A stretch of DNA of 64,000 nucleotides from Oscillospiraceae bacterium (GTDB lineage Bacteria > Bacillota > Clostridia > Oscillospirales > Butyricicoccaceae). Shown in pieces: positions 28,655-37,961 of this stretch; positions within the stretch are counted from its first letter, which is position 1, and every line of letters starts with the position of its first letter. Location of the stretch: positions 1 to 64,000 of the forward strand of contig SVKN01000002.1 in NCBI GenBank assembly GCA_015068445.1. The letters run 5' to 3'. The translations under genes and the position numbers were made by a program. Under the pieces are notes generated by a model. It was not told where the DNA came from, made no database searches, and saw only the letters and a list, made by a program, of their open reading frames with translations.

Positions 28655-29757
28655 CCTTCTTCACACTCCATCATTTTGATCTCGCTTCCGTCCATATACC
28701 AGGCCGCGCCGTCGACGAAGACGGTCTCGGCGGGGAGGATGTCGCGCTTCTCCTGCTCCGGGTCGCTCATGCGCAATGCGCAGATCCCGCCGCCGGGACG
28801 GCGCAGGTAGACGGTGTCGCCCCAGACGTAGACAAGGCGGTCGTCGCCGAGGTTTTCAAAAACCATCAGCTGGCGCACCTCGCCGGAGCTGTCGGCCGCG
28901 GAAAGGGAAAACTGGTTGTCCAGCACGCGGCTGCGCTCCTGCCGGGAGGCGACGAACACCTTGTCCCCCACGCGCACGGCGGCGCCGTAGGCGCCCAGCG
29001 AGACGCTGCCGCCGCTTTTGAGATCGACGCGGCGCAGGGTGTTGCCGCCGTCGTTTTCACTGTAATAGCAATACCGGTCCGTGACAAGGACGATGGCGTC
29101 CGGCAGGCTCGCCAGCTCGCTGCGCTCGGAGCCAAAGAGCATCTGACGGTAGAGCTTGCCGTCCTCGGCGGAGATAAAATAGACCCAGCCGCTGCGGATG
29201 GCAAAGCTCCCGGCCACCTCCCCGGGCAGGATGACGACGGCCCCGCCGCCGTCCTTGTCCATGCACCACAGCTCGCCCTTGGGGCGGTAGGACTCGGGGT
29301 CGGTCTGCTTGATATAATAGAGCTTGCGCTGGTCGATGCGCATGAACTTCGTCACGTCCTCCGCCAGGCGCACTGTCTCGCCGCTTGCGGGATCGGTGCG
29401 GTAAATGCCGTCGTCAGAGGCGTAGTAGACGTAATCGCCGTCAAAGAAGATGCGCTCCGCGCCGTAGAAGGGCACGGCGGCAGTCTCTCCTGTTTCCAGG
29501 TCGGACACCACCAGATGCGCGCCGTCCGAGGCGATGACATCGTCGCCCAGCTTGACGAGCCGGCCACCGGTCTCCATGGCCAGACGCACCTCGTCGGCGT
29601 CGTAGACGGGGATGGGCTCCGGCTCCTCCTCGGCCGGAAGCACGGGGGCGGGAGCCGGCTCCTCCGCCACGGTCTCCGCCGGCGCGGCAGGCGCTTCCCC
29701 GGCGCCGCAGGCGCTCAGCGCCAGCAGCAGAAGCAGCGGGATGATCCATCTTTTCAC
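28651..29757 (-). CDS. Lipoprotein with a beta-propeller-like (DUF5050-type) domain
   Basis: 368 residues. Lipobox LSAC gives Cys17, followed by a Pro/Ala/Glu-rich linker to about residue 50. Repeating blades of about 45 residues follow with the motif YYAS/YFIS-D-G-xLYR (YVYYASDDGIYRTDP, WVYFISAEDGKLYRQ, RYCYYSENDGGNTLRR), as in DUF5050 propellers. The GTG start at 29757 has AAAGGGGG eight bases upstream. It forms a two-gene unit with the secreted protein downstream. Probably a surface-displayed scaffold or sensor domain; partner unknown. Confidence 0.75.
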   Translation of the reverse strand: MKRWIIPLLLLLALSACGAGEAPAAPAETVAEEPAPAPVLPAEEEPEPIPVYDADEVRLAMETGGRLVKLGDDVIASDGAHLVVSDLETGETAAVPFYGAERIFFDGDYVYYASDDGIYRTDPASGETVRLAEDVTKFMRIDQRKLYYIKQTDPESYRPKGELWCMDKDGGGAVVILPGEVAGSFAIRSGWVYFISAEDGKLYRQMLFGSERSELASLPDAIVLVTDRYCYYSENDGGNTLRRVDLKSGGSVSLGAYGAAVRVGDKVFVASRQERSRVLDNQFSLSAADSSGEVRQLMVFENLGDDRLVYVWGDTVYLRRPGGGICALRMSDPEQEKRDILPAETVFVDGAAWYMDGSEIKMMECEEG

Positions 29758-29790
29758 GGCGAAAACCCCCTTTCTCTGCGGTTTTTACAC

Positions 29791-29819
29791 TTTACAAAAC
29801 CGACCGGTTGATATAGGAT
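29791..29819 (+). promoter_or_regulatory. Candidate promoter of the phosphoribosyltransferase gene
   Basis: TTTACA, 17-base spacer, TAGGAT, about 48 bases before the ATG at 29868. The -10 is weak. No purine-riboswitch elements are seen in the short leader. Confidence 0.35.
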
Positions 29820-29867
29820 AGTAAATGGAATAACAGGCGGACTGCGTCCGCGGAAAGGTGCAAAGCA

Positions 29868-30419
29868 ATGGAATACAAAATGAAGATCGCGGGTCTTGAG
29901 CGCGCGCTGCCGCTGTGTCCCATCTCCGATGAGCTGCAGATCGGCGCCTTCGTCATTTTCGGCGACGTGGAGCTGACCGTGGCCTGCGCCCGTGAGCTGC
30001 TCAAAAAGGCCCCCGATTACGATTATCTGATCACCGCCGAGTCCAAGGGCATCCCCCTGGTCTATGAGATGGCCCGCCAGCACAAGGACAGCTTCTGGTT
30101 CCTTGCCCGCAAGTCGGCCAAGCTGTACATGAAGGACGTGCTGAGCGTGGAGGTCAAGTCCATCACCACGGCCGCGAAGCAGGTGCTGTATCTGGACGGC
30201 GAGCACGCCGCCATGATGAAGGGCAAGCGCATCCTGATCATCGACGACGTCATCTCCACCGGCGAGTCCCTGCACGCCATCGAGACGCTGGTCGAGAAGG
30301 CCGGCGGCATCGTATGCGGCAAGATGACCATCCTGGCCGAGGGCGACGCCCAGCAGCGCGGCGACATCATTTATCTGGAGAAGCTGCCCCTGTTCAACAA
30401 GGACGGTCAGCCCCTCTAA
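29868..30419 (+). CDS. Type I phosphoribosyltransferase (adenine/purine PRTase-like)
   Basis: Purine-salvage-type enzyme that joins a nucleobase to PRPP, 183 residues. The PRPP-binding motif ILIIDDVISTGESLHA lies near residues 121-136, and YLITAESKGIPLVYEMAR corresponds to the APRT/XPRT loop. It is close to adenine and xanthine PRTases in size, but the base-specificity hood is too diverged for me to choose. Monocistronic. Its stop overlaps the stop of the convergent gene at 30416. Confidence 0.85.
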   Translation: MEYKMKIAGLERALPLCPISDELQIGAFVIFGDVELTVACARELLKKAPDYDYLITAESKGIPLVYEMARQHKDSFWFLARKSAKLYMKDVLSVEVKSITTAAKQVLYLDGEHAAMMKGKRILIIDDVISTGESLHAIETLVEKAGGIVCGKMTILAEGDAQQRGDIIYLEKLPLFNKDGQPL

Positions 30420-30856
30420 TCGCGGCGCTCCCGCATCTGCCGATAGGCGCGGGCCGTGGCGAACGCGGCCAGCGCCTGCATGGCGACATAGCACCCCAGC
30501 GTCAGCATCAGCACCGCCGCCGGGGCCTCCAGCGCCGCGGACACCAGCAGCAGAACGCCCAGCATCACGCCCATCAGGTCGAAGGCGAAGGCCTTCCCCG
30601 CATTGGCCGCGTGCTTCGAGTCGTCCGTCTGGCGGGAGATGGCGCTGACGCTGCCAAAGTTCGGGTCCTTCGTCTTGACGATCTCACGGACGTTGAAGAA
30701 CGTGAAGAACGCGGTGACGAACAGCCCGCCGTAAACGAATATATTCTTCAGGAACAGCGCCGACGGGTCGTCAAAGGTCAGAATGCCCACCGTGAAGATG
30801 AGCAGACCCATGATGATGCCCGAAATGTTCGCCATCACCTTATTGAGATGTTCCAT
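30416..30856 (-). CDS. Four-helix membrane protein, unknown
   Basis: 146 residues with four hydrophobic segments: ISGIIMGLLIFTVGILTF, IFVYGGLFVTAFFTFF, a third at FDLMGVMLGVLLLVSAA and a fourth at VLMLTLGCYVAMQALAA. The ATG at 30856 follows GGAGGT by eight bases, whereas the open frame further upstream lacks a ribosome site. It has its own promoter. I do not recognise the family and see no catalytic motif. Confidence 0.75.
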   Translation of the reverse strand: MEHLNKVMANISGIIMGLLIFTVGILTFDDPSALFLKNIFVYGGLFVTAFFTFFNVREIVKTKDPNFGSVSAISRQTDDSKHAANAGKAFAFDLMGVMLGVLLLVSAALEAPAAVLMLTLGCYVAMQALAAFATARAYRQMRERRD

Positions 30857-30888
30857 GATCTCTACCTCCGGAGCTTGATACAGGGGTA

Positions 30889-30917
30889 TTGTACCACAGA
30901 ACGTCCCGGCGTTCAAT
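30889..30917 (-). promoter_or_regulatory. Promoter of the membrane protein gene at 30416
   Basis: TTGAAC, 17-base spacer, TACAAT on the minus strand, about 33 bases before the ATG. Confidence 0.65.
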
Positions 30918-30957
30918 CGCGGCAGATGTAAACATTCTCGGTCGGAGCGCTCCCCTC

Positions 30958-30986
30958 TTGACAAATCGATTTGATTGGATTATAAT
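30958..30986 (+). promoter_or_regulatory. Consensus sigma-A promoter of the glutathione peroxidase operon
   Basis: TTGACA, 17-base spacer, TATAAT, a perfect consensus. A strong promoter like this would need a repressor, and OhrR-like boxes start at the -10. Confidence 0.88.
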
Positions 30987-31010
30987 TTAATTGTATTCAA
31001 TCTAATTGAC
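30981..31010 (+). promoter_or_regulatory. Tandem OhrR-type operator
   Basis: Box 1 TATAATTTAATTGTA (30981-30995) differs by two bases from the TACAATTAAATTGTA form of OhrR operators known from Bacillus. Box 2 TTCAATCTAATTGAC (30996-31010) is a weaker adjacent copy. Together they cover the -10 and the likely transcription start. An OhrR-family gene is the last gene of this operon, suggesting autoregulation by organic peroxides. Confidence 0.65.
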
Positions 31011-31029
31011 TGTTAAGGAGGTCAATGCC

Positions 31030-31503
31030 ATGAGTCTGTACGACTATCAAATGAAGGACATCAACGGCGCGCTCGTCGACCTTTCCGATTACAGAGGGAA
31101 GGTCCTGCTGATCGTCAACACCGCAACCAATTGAGGCTTCACGTCACAGTACAAGGGGCTGGAGGTCCTCTACGAAACCTATAAGGATCGGGGTTTTGAG
31201 ATCCTTGACTTTCCCTGCAATCAGTTTGGCGGTCAGTGCCCGGGGTCCGAGCAGGAGATCGCCGCGTTTTCCGAAAGCAATTACGGCGTGACGTTCCGTC
31301 AGTTCGCCAAGATCGAGGTGAATGGCGACAACGAGGCGCCGCTGTATGCCTGGCTGAAATCCCAGAAAGGCGGGATGCTGGGCAGCAACATCAAATGGAA
31401 CTTCACAAAGTTCCTCATCGACCGTGACGGAAGAGTCGTGGACCGTATCGCGCCCAACGTCCCAGCCGCAAGGATCGAGAAAAAAATCAAGGAGTTAATC
31501 TGA
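31030..31503 (+). CDS. Glutathione peroxidase, selenocysteine-containing (TGA at 31132-31134 read as Sec35)
   Basis: Thiol-dependent peroxidase of the GPx family, 157 residues if the in-frame TGA at codon 35 is read as selenocysteine. The context NTATN-U-GFTSQYKG is exactly the catalytic loop of Sec-GPx. The rest is complete: Gln69 in FPCNQFGGQ, and Trp123-Asn124 in IKWNFTKFLID complete the catalytic tetrad. It is a short, GPX4-like form without the oligomerisation loop. The ATG follows AAGGAGG at eight bases, and the promoter is consensus. No other lesion interrupts 158 codons, so a nonsense pseudogene is unlikely. A candidate SECIS hairpin lies just after the TGA. The alternative is a stop that leaves a 34-residue peptide. 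It heads an operon with TSCPD, flavodoxin and OhrR genes. Confidence 0.85.
31149..31173 (+). promoter_or_regulatory. Candidate bacterial SECIS hairpin
   Basis: Lower stem GTA / TAC (31149-31151 with 31171-31173), a three-base bulge CAA, upper stem GGGG / CCTC (31155-31158 with 31067-style partner 31167-31170, one G-U pair), and apical loop CTGGAGGT (31159-31166). The loop starts about 24 bases after the TGA, inside the range known for bacterial SECIS elements, and contains exposed G residues. Pairing was done by eye. Confidence 0.45.
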
Positions 31504-31504
31504 C

Positions 31505-31765
31505 ATGCGCTACAGCTACAACACCACGGGCGTCTGCTCGAGACAGATCAATTTTGATATCAACGGCGATTACATCACCAACATCAGCTTCGTCAGCGGC
31601 TGCGACGGCAACCTCAAGGCCATCGCCAAGCTGTGCGACGGCATGACCGTCGACAAGATCGAGGAGACGCTGAAGGGCAACACCTGCGGCTGGAAGCCTA
31701 CCTCCTGCGCCGACCAGCTGGCCATCGCCGTGCGTCAGGCCTGGAACGAGACGCATTCCGCGTGA
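31505..31765 (+). CDS. TSCPD-domain protein (TIGR03905-like, Cys-rich)
   Basis: 86-residue single-domain protein beginning MRYSYNTTGVCSRQINFDI, with Cys11, Cys33, Cys44, Cys61 and Cys68. The last lies in TSCADQLA, equivalent to the TSCPD motif found at the C-terminus of some ribonucleotide reductases and as small free-standing proteins. The four conserved Cys suggest metal binding. It starts one base after the GPx stop behind AAGGAG, so the two are tightly linked. Its task in peroxide defence is unknown. Confidence 0.85.
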   Translation: MRYSYNTTGVCSRQINFDINGDYITNISFVSGCDGNLKAIAKLCDGMTVDKIEETLKGNTCGWKPTSCADQLAIAVRQAWNETHSA

Positions 31766-31781
31766 GAAAGGAACGAAACGA

Positions 31782-32201
31782 ATGAACATCGCGGTCCGTT
31801 ATTATTCCCGCGGCGGCAACACGCAAAAGCTGGCCGAGGCCGCTGCCGAGGCCGTGGGCGTGACCGCCTGCGATCTGAGCGTCCCCCTGGACGAGAAGGT
31901 CGATCTGCTTCTGCTGGGCAATTCCCTGTACGCCGGGAGCTTTGACGGCGCCGTCAGGCGCTTCCTGACGGACAACGCCCAGAAGATCGGCACGCTGGCG
32001 AGCTTCGGCTCCTCGGCCTCCGGGCGCTCCACCTACGCGAAGCTCAAGGCGCTGGCCGCCGAGCTGAGCATCCCGGTATCCACCGAATATTACAACTGCC
32101 CCGGCAGCTTCCTGTTCATGCACCGCGGCAGGCCCGATCAGGGCGACTTGACGGCCGTGGCCGCCTTTGCCAAAAGGACTGCCGAGCGATGCGCCAAATA
32201 A
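31782..32201 (+). CDS. Flavodoxin-like protein
   Basis: 139-residue flavodoxin fold. The phosphate loop for FMN is YYSRGGNTQKLAEAAA (residues 7-22), followed by LLLLGNSLYAGSFD and SFGSSASGRS as the other flavin-contacting loops. It is third in the operon, after GPx and the TSCPD protein. It could supply electrons to the peroxidase system, which is an inference from gene order. Confidence 0.88.
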   Translation: MNIAVRYYSRGGNTQKLAEAAAEAVGVTACDLSVPLDEKVDLLLLGNSLYAGSFDGAVRRFLTDNAQKIGTLASFGSSASGRSTYAKLKALAAELSIPVSTEYYNCPGSFLFMHRGRPDQGDLTAVAAFAKRTAERCAK

Positions 32202-32223
32202 TATCCCCCAAGCGAGGTTAACC

Positions 32224-32670
32224 ATGGAAGACCACACCTACGACGCGCTTTTGCTGGAGAACCAGCTCTGCTTCCCGCTGTACGCCGCCTCCCGCGAGGT
32301 GATCAAGCGGTATCGTCCCTATCTGGACGAATTGGACCTGACCTACACCCAGTACGTTGCCATGATGGTCCTCTGGGCCGAGGAGCAGATCAGTGTCAAG
32401 GAGCTGGGACAGCGGCTGTATCTTGACAGCGGCACACTAACGCCCGTGCTGAAGAATCTGGAGAGCAAGGGGTACATCACCCGTCACCGCTCCCATGAGG
32501 ACGAGCGCGTGCTGCTGGCCGGGCTGACCGAGGAAGGCCGCGCCCTGCGGGACCGCGCGATCGAGGTGCCCCGGCAGATGGCCGGCTGCATCCATCTGGA
32601 GCCCGCGGACGCCGGGCAGCTCTACGCCCTGCTGTACAAGCTGCTGGGGTCCATCGAGCCGGAAGCATGA
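32224..32670 (+). CDS. OhrR/MarR-family peroxide-sensing regulator
   Basis: 148-residue winged-helix repressor. The N-terminal motif ENQLCFPLYAASREV carries Cys16 at the position of the reactive Cys15 of Bacillus OhrR. YLDELDLTYTQYVAMMVLWA and the recognition region KELGQRLYLDSGTLTPVLKNLESKG follow the OhrR pattern. It ends the operon it probably represses through the boxes at 30981-31010. The ATG at 32224 is preferred over the longer open frame because it fits the family and follows GAGG. It is a one-Cys-type candidate, since other Cys are scarce. Confidence 0.9.
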   Translation: MEDHTYDALLLENQLCFPLYAASREVIKRYRPYLDELDLTYTQYVAMMVLWAEEQISVKELGQRLYLDSGTLTPVLKNLESKGYITRHRSHEDERVLLAGLTEEGRALRDRAIEVPRQMAGCIHLEPADAGQLYALLYKLLGSIEPEA

Positions 32671-32680
32671 TACTGTCACG

Positions 32681-32713
32681 AACGCCACGGCGCTTTTGCG
32701 CCGTGGCGTTTTC
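32681..32713 (+). terminator. Terminator of the GPx-OhrR operon
   Basis: AACGCCACGGCGC-tttt-GCGCCGTGGCGTT, a 13-pair perfect stem ending in TTTTC. Confidence 0.85.
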
Positions 32714-32746
32714 ATTCAGATTACAAAGAAAGGCAGGCGACCATTT

Positions 32747-33508
32747 ATGATCAAAATCGATCCCGCATCCTATCCCGATGTTCTGCCGCTGGTCGAGGCG
32801 GATGAACGCGGCGCGGTCTATCCCCTGTCCGTTCTGCAATCGAAGCAAGCCGGGGACGTCTTCCGGGAAGGCGGCGCGTATCTGATCTGGCACTGTTCCG
32901 GCTTCGCCTATCTCTACGGCGACTGCCTGGGCAGCTTTCCGGAGCGCATTTACCGGGGCTTTCTGGCTCCCGGCAGTAAAGCGCCGCGGCGGCTGATCCT
33001 GTTTGCCTTCGATCCCACGGTCGAGCGGTTCTTCCGGGAAAAGGAGGCGCTGGCCTTCGGCACGCGGTACTTCTTTTCATATCAGCCGCAGCAGGCGGAC
33101 CAGAGTATCATCGTCCCGGAGCCATATGAGCTCCGCCCCTTCGATCGTGAGCTGTTCGACCGGGTGCAGGGCAAGGTCACGCCGCACCTCTTCTGGGGCA
33201 GCAGCGAAGCGTTCCTGCGCGGCGGGCAGGGATACTGCCTCCTGCATGACGGGCAGCCGGCCTCCTGGGCCTTTTCCGCGGCGGTCAGCGACAGGGAGCT
33301 CGACATCGGGGTCGAGACCGCCCCGGAGCATCAGCATCGGGGCCTCGCTCTGCTGGTTGCCCGGCGGATGATCGACTACACGCTCGCGCAGGGCAAACGT
33401 CCCGTGTGGGCCTGCGCCGCCGGCAACGAGGGCTCGCGCCGTCTGGCTTTGAAGCTGGGCTTCGTCAAAACGGCGGAATGCACCACGATCAAGGCTGCTT
33501 CCCTCTGA
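32747..33508 (+). CDS. GNAT-family acetyltransferase (GNAT_acetyltran type)
   Basis: 253-residue acyl-CoA N-acyltransferase. The GNAT core is in the C-terminal half: RELDIGVETAPEHQHRGLAL contains the acetyl-CoA loop (Q-H-R-G-L-A), and NEGSRRLALKLGFVKT is motif B. The N-terminal 130 residues form the extra domain of this subfamily. A gene of the same type and length lies at 45119-45880. The ATG at 32747 lies after AAAGGCAGG. Substrate unknown. Confidence 0.85.
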   Translation: MIKIDPASYPDVLPLVEADERGAVYPLSVLQSKQAGDVFREGGAYLIWHCSGFAYLYGDCLGSFPERIYRGFLAPGSKAPRRLILFAFDPTVERFFREKEALAFGTRYFFSYQPQQADQSIIVPEPYELRPFDRELFDRVQGKVTPHLFWGSSEAFLRGGQGYCLLHDGQPASWAFSAAVSDRELDIGVETAPEHQHRGLALLVARRMIDYTLAQGKRPVWACAAGNEGSRRLALKLGFVKTAECTTIKAASL

Positions 33509-33528
33509 CCGATATTCGGATATACGCA

Positions 33529-33561
33529 AAAGAGCACGGACCAAATCGGTCCGTGCTCTTT
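33529..33561. terminator. Bidirectional intrinsic terminator
   Basis: AAAGAGCACGGACC / GGTCCGTGCTCTTT, 14 perfect pairs around a five-base loop, between the convergent GNAT and nfnB genes. Confidence 0.85.
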
Positions 33562-33583
33562 GCATAATTGAGCCTTGCGGCAA

Positions 33584-34978
33584 TTACTTGTTCTGGATGT
33601 ACTCGTCGATGGCCTTGGAAGCGGTCTTGCCGGCGCCCATGGCCAGGATGACGGTAGCAGCGCCCGTGGAGGCGTCGCCGCCGGCGAACACGCCCTCGCG
33701 GGAGGTGCCGCCGTTCTCAGCGGTGACGATGCAGCCCTTGGCGTTGGTGTCCAGACCCGGCGTGGTAGAGCGGATCAGGGGGTTGGGAGAGGTGCCCAGA
33801 GCGGGGATGACGCAGTCGACTTCCATCTCGAACTCGCTGCCCTCAACGGGAACGGGACGACGGCGGCCGGAAGCATCGGGCTCGCCCAGCTGCATCTGGA
33901 TGCACTTCATCTTGCAGACATGGCCCTTGTCATCGCCTTCGATGGCCAGAGGAGCGGTCAGGAACTTGAAGATGATGCCCTCTTCCATGGCGTGATGGAC
34001 TTCTTCCTTACGGGCGGGCAGCTCGGCCTCGCCGCGGCGGTAAACGATGTAGACGTTCTCGGCGCCCATTCTCTTGGCGCAGCGGGCGGCGTCCATGGCG
34101 ACGTTGCCGCCGCCGATGACGGCCACGTTCTTGCTGTGCATGACGGGGGTCTCGGAACCCTTGTCGCCGCGGAAGCCCTTCATCAGGTTGATACGGGTCA
34201 GATACTCGTTGGCGGAGAAAACGCCCACCAGGCTCTCGCCGGGGATGCGGGCGAACATGGGCAGGCCGGCGCCGGAGCCGATGAAGACGGCCTCGAACTT
34301 CTCTTCCTCGAACAGCTCGTCGATGGAGAGGACCTTGCCGATGACCATGTTGGTCTCGATCTTGACGCCCATCTTCTCGAGATTGGCAACTTCGGCGTTG
34401 ACGATCTCCTTGGGCAGACGGAACTCGGGGATGCCGTAGGACAGCACGCCGCCGGCCAGATGCAGAGCCTCGAAGACGGTGACGTCATAGCCCTTTCTGG
34501 CCAGCTCGCCGGCGCAGGTCAGGCCGGCAGGGCCGGAACCGATGACAGCCACGCGGTGGCCGTTGGCGGGAGCGGTCTCCAGGTTGGTGACGCCGTTGTT
34601 GCGGGCCCAGTCGGCGACGAAGCGCTCCAGACGGCCGATGGCGACAGGCTCGCCCTTGATGCCGCGGATGCACTTGCTCTCGCACTGGCTCTCCTGGGGG
34701 CAGACACGGCCGGAGATGGCGGGCAGCGCGTTGGCGGTGCTCAGGATCTTGTAAGCGCCGGCCAGATCGCCCTCGCGGATCTTGGCGATGAAATCAGGAA
34801 TGGGGATGTTGACGGGACATCCGCTGACGCAGGGTCTGTTCTTGCAGTTCAGGCAGCGCTCGGCCTCTTCCTGAGCCTGCTCCAGGGTATAGCCCTGAGC
34901 GACCTCGAAGAAGTTCTTGTTGCGGACGTTGGGCTCCTGCTCGGCCATTTTGACCTTGGTGAGTGACATGTTAGGCAT
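33584..34978 (-). CDS. nfnB: NADH-dependent ferredoxin:NADP oxidoreductase large subunit (NfnB; GltD-like)
   Basis: 464-residue flavoprotein with two N-terminal [4Fe-4S] sites (CLNCKNRPCVSGCP near residue 42 and CPQESQCESKC near 93). An FAD fold (VAVIGSGPAGLTCAGELA) and an NADP fold (VAVIGGGNVAMDAAR) follow. Alone it would be called a glutamate-synthase small subunit. Its eight-base overlap with a PyrK-like partner, with no gltB nearby, identifies the electron-bifurcating Nfn complex, which couples NADPH, NADH and ferredoxin. The start at 34978 follows GAGGT. Confidence 0.9.
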   Translation of the reverse strand: MPNMSLTKVKMAEQEPNVRNKNFFEVAQGYTLEQAQEEAERCLNCKNRPCVSGCPVNIPIPDFIAKIREGDLAGAYKILSTANALPAISGRVCPQESQCESKCIRGIKGEPVAIGRLERFVADWARNNGVTNLETAPANGHRVAVIGSGPAGLTCAGELARKGYDVTVFEALHLAGGVLSYGIPEFRLPKEIVNAEVANLEKMGVKIETNMVIGKVLSIDELFEEEKFEAVFIGSGAGLPMFARIPGESLVGVFSANEYLTRINLMKGFRGDKGSETPVMHSKNVAVIGGGNVAMDAARCAKRMGAENVYIVYRRGEAELPARKEEVHHAMEEGIIFKFLTAPLAIEGDDKGHVCKMKCIQMQLGEPDASGRRRPVPVEGSEFEMEVDCVIPALGTSPNPLIRSTTPGLDTNAKGCIVTAENGGTSREGVFAGGDASTGAATVILAMGAGKTASKAIDEYIQNK

Positions 34979-35828
34979 TCGTCTTACCTCTCAATCTGCA
35001 GATATGTTCTTCCTTCTTCATGGCCTCGAACTCCATATAGGACCTGTTGCGGGCGATGGTCTCGTCGAAGTCGACCAGATGGCCGTCGAAATCGGGGCCG
35101 TCGACGCAGGCGAACTTGGTCTCGCCGCCGACCGTGACGCGGCAGCAGCCGCACATGCCGGTGCCGTCGACCATGATGGGGTTCATGGAGATGGTGGTGG
35201 GGATATTGTACTGGGCAGTCAGACGGCAGACGAACTTCATCATCATCAGGGGGCCGATGGCCACGACGTGATCATAGGTCTTGCCTTCCTCGTCGATCAG
35301 CTTCTTCAGACGATCGGTGCCGAAGCCGTGGAAGCCGTAGTCGCCGATATCGGTGCACATATACAGGTTGGTGCAGGCGGCCTTCATCTCGTCCTCAAGG
35401 ATGATCAGATCCTTGTTGCGGAAGCCGGCGATGACGTCGACCTCAACACCGGCCTCGTGCAGGGCCTTGGCGATGGGGTAAGCGATGGCGCAGCCGGCGC
35501 CGCCGCCGACGACGGCGACCTTCTTGCCCATCTCGGCGATGTTGGTGGGAACACCCAGGGGGCCCACGAAGTCATGCAGGCAATCGCCCTCGTTCAGGGC
35601 GTCCAGCGCCAGCGTGGAGCCGCCGACCTTCTGGAAAATGATAGCGACGGTGCCCTTTTCCTTATCGGTGCCGGCAATCGTCAGAGGCACTCTCTCGCCC
35701 TCTTCATCCACGCGGAAGATGATGAACTGGCCCGCCTTCGCCTTCTTGGCGATGAGGGGGGCGTAGATCTCCATCATGGTGATGTCAGGTTTGAGAGGCT
35801 TTTTCAGTGCGATCTCGTATTTCTTCAT
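34971..35828 (-). CDS. nfnA: NADH-dependent ferredoxin:NADP oxidoreductase small subunit (NfnA; PyrK-like)
   Basis: 285-residue ferredoxin-NADP reductase-type protein. The FAD domain opens with ALKKPLKPDITMMEIYAP and contains RVPLTIAG. The NAD domain contains VAVVGGGAGCAIAYPIAK. The C-terminal [2Fe-2S] site is DGTGMCGCCRVTVGG plus a later Cys in KFACVDGPDFDGH. It precedes nfnB and has its own promoter. The ATG at 35828 follows AGGAGA. The pair transfers electrons between NADH, NADPH and ferredoxin, central to anaerobic redox balance. Confidence 0.9.
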   Translation of the reverse strand: MKKYEIALKKPLKPDITMMEIYAPLIAKKAKAGQFIIFRVDEEGERVPLTIAGTDKEKGTVAIIFQKVGGSTLALDALNEGDCLHDFVGPLGVPTNIAEMGKKVAVVGGGAGCAIAYPIAKALHEAGVEVDVIAGFRNKDLIILEDEMKAACTNLYMCTDIGDYGFHGFGTDRLKKLIDEEGKTYDHVVAIGPLMMMKFVCRLTAQYNIPTTISMNPIMVDGTGMCGCCRVTVGGETKFACVDGPDFDGHLVDFDETIARNRSYMEFEAMKKEEHICRLRGKTNA

Positions 35829-35891
35829 CTGATCCGTACTCTCCTTAATCTTATAATGATTTCTTATTGGGAGCATTTTGCACACATATCA

Positions 35892-35920
35892 ATCATATAG
35901 CCATTATCCCTGTTTGTCAA
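35892..35920 (-). promoter_or_regulatory. Sigma-A promoter of nfnAB
   Basis: TTGACA, 17-base spacer, TATGAT on the minus strand. Confidence 0.78.
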
Positions 35921-35983
35921 CAGAAAAACAGACAGTTTTTAACCGTTTTGTTACCGCTTCTGTGGAAATATAAAACAAAAGGC

Positions 35984-36012
35984 GACAAAAGAGGACCTGC
36001 AGGTGCAGGTCC
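35984..36012 (-). terminator. Terminator after typA
   Basis: GGACCTGC-acct-GCAGGTCC followed by TCTTTTG on the minus strand, about 15 bases beyond the typA stop. Confidence 0.75.
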
Positions 36013-36026
36013 CCTTGGTATAAAAA

Positions 36027-37853
<1,827 letters not shown>

Positions 37854-37928
37854 ATATATCCCCTTACATCGTTAGTTTTAACGTCTTATTTTACCATGGC
37901 AAAGAAGCAAACGCAACTGCCGATTCGG

Positions 37929-37959
37929 AAAAACAGCCAGAAAACGGCCGCCCTGTTTT
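37929..37959 (-). terminator. Probable terminator of the ger operon
   Basis: AAAACAG / CTGTTTT arms around a 16-base loop, with five T on the minus strand, just beyond the gerB-like stop. The stem is short, so strength is uncertain. Confidence 0.5.
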
Positions 37960-37961
37960 GT

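Noticed and set aside
29780-29867. Purine riboswitch before the phosphoribosyltransferase
   Set aside because: The leader is too short and no three-way junction with the conserved purine-aptamer loops is present.
31030-31134. GPx gene as a nonsense pseudogene ending at TGA 31132
   Set aside because: The TGA is exactly at the Sec/Cys catalytic position and everything downstream is conserved and in frame.
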